A stretch of DNA of 64,000 nucleotides, from NCBI GenBank assembly GCA_977006965.1, contig OZ345383.1:1364001-1428000 (forward strand), read 5' to 3'. Under the pieces are notes generated by a model that ran no database searches, was not told the DNA's origin, and was given only the letters and a program-made list of their open reading frames with translations. A program made the translations under genes and the position numbers. Source of the stretch: Phymatolithon calcareum (lineage: Eukaryota; Rhodophyta; Florideophyceae; Hapalidiales). Every line of letters begins with the position of its first letter. Within the stretch, counting starts at the first letter, position 1. Shown piece after piece: positions 56,151-64,000 of this stretch.

Positions 56151-59100
56151 TAGTTTTCTACCGCAAGAGCGCAGCGCGCCATTGATGAGAGGAAAGGACT
56201 TCTCAGGACCTTGTGACGGTGATGCCAACACGGGCGTATCGACGCTTGCTGGCGCCGAGTTAAAAAGGGGGGAAAGCAGGAAAAGAAACTGGGGAGAAGT
56301 ACGCGTCAGTTGTTGACTAATCCAGCATCTCACTGTGTGGTAAAGTACGGAGAAGTTTCGTTGTATGCTGAGGTTGTGATGAAGGTATGATTTTCCTGCA
56401 CCTCAGCAATGGAACACTGTGTGCACGTTTGCACAAGAATGATTGGTCGGAGAGAAATCAATTTTTGTGGAACCCGGCAAACTTTGTCGGTGCGCATACT
56501 TCCGATCCTCTCAATCTGCTTGGGTGAAGCTGACGGACATTCACTCTGAATTTCAAAAACTCTCCTCCGCAGAACTTTATGAATGAACATCATGATGTTT
56601 GCGCAATGCGCGTTTTGTTAATATGCCTCGTCTGCTAGTATCGAAATCAATTTTATGAAATTCCTTAGTCGATGAGAACGGCGCTATGCAGATTTTTGTC
56701 GTCGGTCTTCCGTTGGCAGTTGAATCAATTGACCATGTACGAGATGAAGTCAATGATTTCGAAATATAAAGCTCGTCTAGCATCTTTGGCATTCTGTTGA
56801 GCTCTTCAGATCAGCATGAGCACGCTTGGCACAATATGAATTGAAATCTTTCCCAGCATTAAGCGCTCGACAGAAATCACGACATTGTACTTGTACCTTC
56901 CGATATACTAGTCGTGGACACACTTAATACTTCGGGCCCTTGAGATCTCCCACCACAGATCGTGAACATATGCTTGTGTTTAGGACACTTAACTATTTTC
57001 CTCCACACATTACGCAAGGCGGGATCATCCCGCCCGCGGAAGATTCTATGAGCTGGCATAGCCACTTCATCTTCACGAGCTAAACCTTCCCTTGTCCATG
57101 GACTGTACTGCACACAACAGAGAACATTCGAATGACAACGTGGTCGAGACAGCAGAGCAACCAGCAACTAATGGATACTTTGACATAACCTATGTTCATA
57201 TGTTCAGCATCAGAGGCGCAACGTTTTCTCGAAGCTGTGCGGAGAACTACACCAGAGATTCAAAGTTCGGATGCGCCTCCAGAATATAGACATTTTTCAA
57301 TGTACACAGCAAATGACATGATTGGACTCTGGAGACCGGGAAGGAACGTCGTCAAGCGGTAGCAGGTACAAAAAGTCATTAAAAGCGCAGCACAGATCCC
57401 ATGTATTGCGCGGGCTATTGAGGCGCGATCCGTGCGAATTCGACTACGACCAGAGAAGCGGCAAATCTCGTGCAGTTTTGAGATGACTCTCACGTCGCTA
57501 ATCTTGCTAGAAGAGGAGCTCATTAAAGATTGAAAGAAACATTTGAGTTGTGCCGTGAGAGACCGCTGGTCATACTCATTTGAACTCTCATTCGTTCCCA
57601 CTGGTGGTTACCGCTCATGGACGTGTTTAAAGTTTTTGGATACCTTCACAGAAGAGCAGTTGTTGGATATAGTTTAGGTGCGGAGAGAAAGCAGAGTGAA
57701 AAACAGGTACGGAAATATAGTATCCGAGAGGGAATGACGCCAGTGCACGATGGGAAGGCTGAGAGAGGTGACGCGCCGAGAGAGGTTGTGGAAGAGAGCA
57801 TTGAACGCCTTCTGAAGTAGAAAGAGACAGTTTTGTGAAGATGGACAGTAGTATGATACTGCTTTCTGCATCGATGAAGCTCAAGAGCACCGAAAGACAC
57901 TCCCAACAATTCCAAATATACTCAAGATAGGCTGTAAGGCATTTATTCTTTCTTTCACTCTGTTCTTTCCCTTGCACTACGAGTTTTCAGAGCTACTCTC
58001 GTAGTGCGCTCAACATGTAGTAGGCCTTAAGATTGTCCTCGGCGGCTGTACCATTTTGCAACGCGTGTCAACTGCGTCTTCCTTACGGGTCGGTTCTGTG
58101 TGACGACAAAGTAGAGTTACTATCGTCGTTTATTCCATGCGGTGATCACAGCTGCGTGGTTCGGGGCGTGGAATATCTGATACAACGCAAAGGATTTACA
58201 GGTCTTCGAAGGCTTAAGGCTACAGGATGTCAAGGCATATGTACTTGTTTGCATCATACAGGTATTCCGTGACTGTGCATGTGTCAGGTGTGCGCTCAAT
58301 TCATCGAGCATTCGTGATCTCCAACCATAGATCACGGATAAGCTCTAGTGAGGAGGAGACATGATCACACTCACCACACATTACGCAAACCTGGGTCCCG
58401 GAAAGAATTTACCCAAAGGTGTGGCGAGCACACCCACCCGAAGCAGAATTTCACCGGTCAATGGATTACTCTTCACACAGCCAAGAGCATATCCCTGTGC
58501 AAAAGCATCAAGTACTGCTTCCACATGCATAAGAGTCTTCTTGTAATCAGTGCACAGATATCCGAGATTAAGAACTACTCTCTTCAGCGAACCGCCATGG
58601 AGCAACACAGGTGGATCTCCGTTCCCGTTGACGAAGTCGAGGGGATCACTCATTGCGCAATGGGCACAAATTGTATATCAATCTCGCCTGAGAACGGAGA
58701 GGGCGTCCTCGAGCAGTGACAGATGGCATAGGCTCTGAAGGGCGCTTTCCTAGAGCTGTCTCGTCGAGATTCTTGATAGCAGGTCCATACGAGCGCACCT
58801 TCAATCAAGGGAGGGGAACGTAGTGCGAGATATTCACTCTCGTTCGACCGCGGTTACCGACACAGTCGCTGTTGCACAATCCGTTGAAGAGCATCTGGAC
58901 CCGAAGTCGCAATTGGTGCGCAGATCTCCTGGAAGTGAATGGGGATATGTGTGCAGAAATCGGTGCCTTCCTTTATTGAAGGTGCGTGCTTGAGCTACTT
59001 ATACCCCTAGATAAGTGAAGCTAACTGTGATGACACGCATGGTCTCACACTCGGAGTGTCAGCTGATAATAATCAAGCTGATTACCTAACAGACACTGTC

Positions 59101-59591
59101 TTGCTAACGCTAAAAATCTTGAACGTTTGACAAACAGTGCGCAGACGATACACAGACGTTATGGGTATTGTGTGGCCAAGAAAGCTCTTAACTCGCAATG
59201 TCGTTATGCGAGAATAGCAAACGGGATGTTTGCTCGGCGAGCTACAATATGTCGAATTATTTACAAGGGCAATAGAATGCAGCTTCGCGGCTGCAGCATG
59301 CCCAATTGTCAATCATCAACTCACCCGAGACGGTCGTCACGCAGTGCTTGAAATTTCTCGTAGTGCTTCGAATTGTGAAGAAGGTAACGCTCCCAGACCC
59401 AGCGAATACCATCGGGAATGGCTAAGAGTTTGCACATGTTGTCGGCAAGGGCGAGTTACACCAGAAATATCGAGCGTATTCCTCACACATCAGACTTATG
59501 AGCTCTGAAGTCCTTTTCTTCTCTTTCGCCTCATAGACGTGGATGATTGTGTGTAATATCTGCACTTCAGCCCATACAAGCTCCTCACGCT
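56151..59591. other. Unit 3 conserved but unidentified block with two extra segments
   Basis: Counterpart of 30547-32889, several percent diverged. It carries about 795 bp (57129-57923) and about 302 bp (58951-59252) absent from units 1 and 2. The minus-strand block at 58381-58653 starts with ATG and reads MSDPLDF, then LNLGYLCTDYKK. It stays open here, whereas it is shorter in units 1 and 2. The minus-strand block 59422-59760 extends past the point where units 1 and 2 are interrupted by the GC-rich element. These look like remains or exons of one gene; no family recognised. Confidence 0.4.
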
Positions 59592-61224
59592 CACTGCCAA
59601 TAAAGTCCGTAAGCAAGGATGTTAGTGGAAGTGAATGGGACGTGACATTCCCTTGATGGCTAGCATACCGCGGACACGAGAATTGCCAAAGAAAATAGTT
59701 CTTCCCTTTGTTCAAGTCATTTCGGGCGGGTTTGGTCGCCCAAGTATACGCATGCTGCAAGACGTGAGATGAGCCTCGATTAAACGAAAGTGCAAGCGCA
59801 GGGATAGCGCTGAATCGTCGTCTGCTTTGGGGCGGGCAAACTAGTTACCGTGGATGTCACGTTATAGAGACCGCGCTTTTGGCTCAAGTAACGACCGGAT
59901 TGAACACTGTTGCGGTTTGGGCACAGCGGGAAATGATCAATCCGCCAAGTGCACAGGCAGGTCTCGACTGTAGGTGGCATGTGGTGATGGTGCGCAGACC
60001 GGGAAAAACGTGAGCATGGCAACGAGAGAGCGGAGGAGGTAGGAAGGGAAGTGCGATGGGGACAGTAGGAATCGTGTAGGTGAAATAGGCCTACATGTTG
60101 GGAGTTGCAGTGAGCTCTGCCGGTGAGATTCTGCTCAGTTGCGGTACACAGAACGAGGCTTAAGTAGAGCAGCGAGGCGACCGTGGGCAGAGTGCAGCGA
60201 TAAAAATGTGCTGCTGTTGGTTACATGTAGTTTTCTGTGCGGCTTGGGGCAACCAAAGGTTTGCTCAAGAGTTGGGGACCAGACGGTGGTGTGGAGGTTG
60301 TGCGGAGATGGCGATTACATAGAGCAAGGAGGATAGACTAAAAGAACGTCACAGTTGATGACAAAACTGGAGTGGCGGGGCGTGATGTAGTGCGCCGGTG
60401 CACCGACCAGTAACTACCTGTGCTCCATCAGGCTTTCCAATAGCGCTTGATAAGACTTTGCGCACTTTCGTTTTCGTGCCAAATCCCGGTACTCCAACTG
60501 CGGCCCACGATATGCAAAGACGGCCGCGGTCGGAGGGAGAAGTATAGCATCATAGTGCCACGAATTTATTCTTCTTCTTGCGCTCTTCCCATCGGAGATA
60601 AGCTCTCAGTGGTGATCCATTCACCAGGCAGTTGATAGTTCAAATGCATTCAGGTCGATTATATTCATAACTGTACCCATTGGGGCATTCGCGGCCGCTC
60701 TCTTTCTAAGCTTGGGCTGCCCGCTTGAGCCGTGTCTGTCCGCGCTTTAGGCACAGACAAACACCATGGATGGCCCTTGCTTATGTCTTCAGCGCTGACC
60801 TAATTTAACGCCTCCGAACTCAGCAAGTGGAATCAAATGAAGCCTTCTATGATAGACGTGCTAGCCTCTTAGGGGAATAAAGCAATCATCATCATCCGGA
60901 CCTAATTTACTGTGGCTAGAGAATCTGGATCTACAGAATAATATAATATTCTGTAATATTATTATTATTAGCAAGCTGCACTGTAATGTAGATCGCAAAC
61001 CCTACCGTGCGTTTGCAACGTGGGAACCATAGCTATGCGATTGGAAGGAAACATCTTGATTGATTTTCTAGCATGTAAGGCGATGCAATAACGGCCGTGG
61101 CACATTAGAGCACTGCAATCAACCACAGTGTTTAAAGTCCAAGATCCTTCTCCCATTTTGAGAAAAGCTTGTTCACCCCGATCTCCACAGTTGAGCGATT
61201 GTTCAATCGCCAGCGAACTGCGCC
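59592..61224. other. Right-flank unique spacer upstream of BiP
   Basis: No supported gene. At about 60860-60898 a ggggaataaagc stretch followed by a short (atc)n run resembles the 3' tail of a non-LTR retroelement, but there is no coding body next to it. The region from about 61000 to 61224 should hold the BiP promoter and leader. I looked for an ER-stress element (CCAAT plus CCACG with spacing) and did not find a convincing one. Confidence 0.4.
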
Positions 61225-63174
61225 ATGCTGTGTTTCCGGCGCGTTTTCGCGGCCGCTGCATTCCTGGCTGTCTTCGCCGTCGCTTTTGCTGAAGAAGAGA
61301 AGGCGTCCGGCAAGGATGAGGGCCCGGTGATTGGAATTGACTTGGGAACCACCTACAGTTGTGTAGGTGTTCTGGAGAACGGCAAGGTGGAAATCATTCC
61401 CAATGATCAGGGTAATCGTATCACTCCAAGCTACGTCTCTTTTGACGAAACCAACTCTGAGCGCCTTATTGGTGATGCTGCCAAGAACATTGCTGCCAGC
61501 AATCCGCTCAACACCGTTTTTGACGTCAAGCGCCTTATCGGTCGACGTTATAACGAACCCACCGTCCAGCGCGATAAGAAGCTGCTTCCATTCTCCATTA
61601 TTTCCAAGGATGACAAGCCACATGTTGAGGTTACGCTCAAGGGCGAGAAGAAGGTCTATTCTCCGGAGGAGATTTCCGCTATGGTTCTATCAAAATTGAA
61701 GAAGACTGCTGAGGATTACCTAGGTAAAAAGGTAACCCGCGCTGTCGTTACCGTTCCGGCCTATTTCAATGACGCCCAACGCTCAGCCACCCGCGATGCT
61801 GGAGTTATTGCAGGACTCAATGTTCTTCGTATCATCAATGAGCCCACTGCTGCCGCTCTCGCGTACGGTTTGGACAAGAAGGGAGAGAAGAACATTCTGG
61901 TGTTCGATCTCGGCGGTGGTACCTTTGATGTCACTCTCCTCACGATTGAGAATGGGGTGTTTGAAGTTTTGGCGACCAACGGTGATACCCACCTGGGTGG
62001 TGAAGATTTCGACCAGCGTCTCATTGAGTACTTCATGAATCTGTGGAAGCGCAAGTACAAGTCTGATCTAAGCAAGGATAAGCGTGCTCTTGGCAAGTTG
62101 CGTCGCGAAGTTGAGAAGGCCAAGCGTGAGCTTTCCTCGAAAACCCAGGTCCGTGTTGAGATTGAGGCCCTGTATGAAGGCATCGACTTGTCTGAGACCT
62201 TGTCCCGTGCGCGTTTTGAGCAGCTTAACGAGGATCTTTTCAAGAAGACCCTGAAGCCGGTTGCCAAGGTTCTCAAGGACTCTGGTCTGGCGAAGGATCA
62301 AGTAGATGAAATTGTTCTTGTCGGCGGGTCTACCCGTATTCCCAAGGTCCAGGCTCTTGTGCGTGAGTTCTTTAACGATAAGGCTCCTCACACGGACATC
62401 AACCCCGATGAGGCCATTGCGTTCGGTGCCGCCATTCAAGCTGGTATTCTCTCTGGTGATGAGACTATTATGAAGAAGAATCTCGTCCTTCTTGATGTCA
62501 CTCCGCTTTCTCTCGGTATCGAAACTCTTGGAGGGGTGATGAGCAAAATCATCAAGCGTAACGCCGTCGTCCCCACTCGTAAGAGTGAGTCTTTCACCAC
62601 TACCGTGGACAATCAAGATACTATTGCCGTGCATGTATACGAGGGTGAGCGCGCGATGACGAAGGATTGCCATCTTCTTGGCCAGTTCGATCTTACAGGA
62701 ATTGCGCCCGCTCCCAAGGGTCAGCCGCAGGTTATTGTGACATTTGATATTGACGAAAACGGCATCGTCAAGGTTACTGCGGAAGACAAGGCGTCTCGCC
62801 AGAAGAAGGAAATCACTATTGAAGATCGTAACTCGGGTCGCCTCTCTGCAGAGGAGATTCAAAGAATGGTTAAGGAGGCAGAGGAGTACGCGGATGAGGA
62901 TAGTGCTGTGGCCGGACGAGTGGAAGCTAAGCACGAGCTGGAGGCTTACATTGGAACTCTGCGAGCGAAGATTGCTACTTTGGGTTCGAAGCTTGCGTCC
63001 GATGACAAATCAGATTTGGAGAAGAACATCGCAGATGCTGAGAGCTACGCTCAGGGAGTTGATGTTTCCAGCACACAAGCCGATGAAATTCAGGAGAAGC
63101 GCAAGGATTTGGAAGAGCTTGTAGCACCGTTGCTCGGTGGCAGCTCTAGTGGATCAGCAAAGGAAGAATTGTAA
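61225..63174 (+). CDS. BiP: ER-lumenal Hsp70 chaperone BiP
   Basis: Encodes 649 residues, the normal BiP length. A signal peptide of about 22 residues (basic start, then a hydrophobic [15 protein letters not shown] core) is followed by an acidic linker. Hsp70 motifs in order are [12 protein letters not shown] (38-49), the phosphate-2 loop [13 protein letters not shown] and [14 protein letters not shown] conserved substrate-binding domain with [13 protein letters not shown] follows, then the helical lid. The C-terminus ends K-E-E-L, a variant of the HDEL/KDEL retrieval signal, which together with the signal peptide places it in the ER lumen. BiP binds unfolded secretory proteins in an ATP-driven cycle. 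The gene has no intron. Confidence 0.97.
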   Translation: MLCFRRVFAAAAFLAVFAVAFAEEEKASGKDEGPVIGIDLGTTYSCVGVLENGKVEIIPNDQGNRITPSYVSFDETNSERLIGDAAKNIAASNPLNTVFDVKRLIGRRYNEPTVQRDKKLLPFSIISKDDKPHVEVTLKGEKKVYSPEEISAMVLSKLKKTAEDYLGKKVTRAVVTVPAYFNDAQRSATRDAGVIAGLNVLRIINEPTAAALAYGLDKKGEKNILVFDLGGGTFDVTLLTIENGVFEVLATNGDTHLGGEDFDQRLIEYFMNLWKRKYKSDLSKDKRALGKLRREVEKAKRELSSKTQVRVEIEALYEGIDLSETLSRARFEQLNEDLFKKTLKPVAKVLKDSGLAKDQVDEIVLVGGSTRIPKVQALVREFFNDKAPHTDINPDEAIAFGAAIQAGILSGDETIMKKNLVLLDVTPLSLGIETLGGVMSKIIKRNAVVPTRKSESFTTTVDNQDTIAVHVYEGERAMTKDCHLLGQFDLTGIAPAPKGQPQVIVTFDIDENGIVKVTAEDKASRQKKEITIEDRNSGRLSAEEIQRMVKEAEEYADEDSAVAGRVEAKHELEAYIGTLRAKIATLGSKLASDDKSDLEKNIADAESYAQGVDVSSTQADEIQEKRKDLEELVAPLLGGSSSGSAKEEL

Positions 63175-63670
63175 AGAACGGTACTTAATTACCGCCCATT
63201 ATTTTTCTTAGGGGATAGGAATACTTGTCACTAAGGACATCAAGTGGGGATCGACGACTAGAGCATCCACTGAACGGAGCGGGAGCGTTGAGTTTAAAGA
63301 ATTCCTATTTTAGTTTTATTGTTGTCAACTCCAGGGCTTCTGGATGTTGACCAACGCAGCATTTCAGACCACAGCCTAACAAAACCCGTGACAATGTTGC
63401 CATGCCAACTAGCGCTGGGCCACTCTGCGCTCTTCAGAGTTATAACGAGAACCGTCAAGTCGGCGAGTGCAACGAAACTGAGAAAAGCACGGAAATCAAG
63501 TCTTACCTCATCGCCGGTTTGACACGACGTCTATCCAGGTCATGTACCTCTCATCACGCGGCCCGCCCACTGTCGAGGTCAACGAAGCGAAAGCTGAACA
63601 GCACGTTGGGGGGAGGGAATATCATTCTTGAAAAGTCTCTCTTAATTGAGCCCCTTATACTGCCAAAGCA
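63175..63670. other. Convergent 3' spacer, BiP / HCNGP-like
   Basis: 496 bases between two convergent genes, expected to hold both 3' UTRs. No repeat, RNA gene or coding block seen. Confidence 0.5.
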
Positions 63671-64000
63671 TCAGCCTTCCTCCGCCAACTTTCGCTGTCG
63701 CTCTGCAATGGCATCGTAACATTCCTCGGGAGTAATTTGCGGTGTATCGATATTGGAAGCATACTCATCAATTCCGCAGTAGGCGATCATTTTCTGCAAA
63801 ATGGATGGATTGCGAAAATTTCTATTCTTCCGCACGGCCTCGTTAAGTTCGATACCAGCGCTATCGCGAAGTTCAAGTGCATCGGCCACCCACGCTTCAA
63901 GGGCTGTTTTCCGTTCCCCCTCCAGTAAATCAGAGCCCCGTTTTTTGGTCCCCGATGCAGTGCGGTTCACGCTAATTACTTCAAAGCCGTCTGCACTGCC
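63671..64000 (-). CDS. HCNGP/SAP30BP-like protein, C-terminal part (runs off window)
   Basis: The frame is open from the window edge to TGA at 63671-63673, so only the last 109 codons are visible. There is no ATG near 63970 (GTG there), and the frame continues past 64000. The segment RNFRNPSILQKMIAYCGIDEYASN followed by EECYDAI matches the core of the HCNGP family (human SAP30BP), nuclear proteins linked to transcriptional regulation and splicing. The visible part is at the family's C-terminal end and stops earlier than the human protein, without its basic Lys/Thr-rich tail. Confidence 0.82.
   Translation of the reverse strand, partial: GSADGFEVISVNRTASGTKKRGSDLLEGERKTALEAWVADALELRDSAGIELNEAVRKNRNFRNPSILQKMIAYCGIDEYASNIDTPQITPEECYDAIAERQRKLAEEG

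Larger units (their letters stand above)
48114..59591. repeat. Tandem unit 3 of 3 (11.5 kb, right-truncated)
   Basis: Third copy. The left part to 53220 is almost identical to unit 2. From 53263 on it is several percent diverged from both other copies and has private indels: a 240-bp deletion near 54460, extra blocks at about 57129-57923 and 58951-59252, and no GC-rich element. It runs without a break into unique sequence after about 59591, so its right edge probably keeps the original arrangement. Confidence 0.93.

Noticed and set aside
61132-62934. Long minus-strand open frames opposite BiP
   Set aside because: They are mirror frames created by BiP codon use. They carry no motifs and overlap a certain gene.
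1-64000. CRISPR arrays, tRNA and rRNA genes
   Set aside because: I scanned by eye for regularly spaced repeats and for T-loop or anticodon-arm patterns and found none. A covariance-model search was not possible.

Overview
The window looks like nuclear DNA of a compact, intron-poor eukaryote, most likely a red alga of the florideophyte type. This is inference from style and family content, not from a database match. Most genes are single long ORFs with mid-range GC. The proteins are purely eukaryotic: PP2A B'', plant-like eL13, mitochondrial ADP/ATP carrier, a PRRC2/MOS1-like protein, a CAMK-like kinase, Yippee, SARNP/Tho1-like, BiP and HCNGP. The few introns I could resolve are short and GT-AG. 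I saw no prokaryotic, organellar, tRNA, rRNA or CRISPR features.

Left flank (1-22.1 kb), gene-bearing. In order: PP2A B'' regulatory subunit (+), eL13 (-) and ADP/ATP carrier (+) sharing a 571-bp divergent promoter, then about 4.3 kb without a recognisable intact gene but with a 404-bp foldback-like inverted repeat and decayed coding-like sequence. Next come a PRRC2/MOS1-like RGG protein (-), a stand-alone CAMK-like kinase (-), a five-exon Yippee gene (+) assembled here by hand, and an intact SARNP/Tho1-like SAP-domain gene (+). The spacer between kinase and Yippee holds two abutting perfect palindromes.

Centre (22.9-59.6 kb): a tandem triplication of a unit of about 12.3-12.9 kb that begins inside the 3' end of the SARNP-like gene. 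Each unit carries on the minus strand a spliced glutaredoxin with an unusual C-D-Y-C active site, a hydrophobic membrane-protein ORF, a BAH-domain gene and further conserved but unidentified coding-like blocks. Units 1 and 2 end in a 2.3-kb GC-rich segment that looks like the 5' part of an LTR-type retroelement. It is cut off mid-ORF and joined in frame to the duplicated tail of the SARNP-like gene. Unit 3 lacks this segment and runs into unique sequence. The BAH gene is intact only in unit 1. Identity between copies is mosaic: the left half of unit 2 is almost identical to that of unit 3, and the right half of unit 2 to that of unit 1. One identity switch falls exactly on a 42-bp perfect palindrome found only in unit 3. 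This points to repeated unequal exchange or template switching, or to an assembly join.

Right flank (59.6-64 kb): about 1.6 kb without a gene, then the ER Hsp70 BiP (+) with signal peptide and KEEL ending, and the C-terminal part of an HCNGP/SAP30BP-like protein (-) running off the window edge.

The flanking genes are ordinary housekeeping genes: phosphatase, ribosome, carrier, kinase, mRNA export and ER folding. The unusual biology is in the amplified block and in the palindromes.
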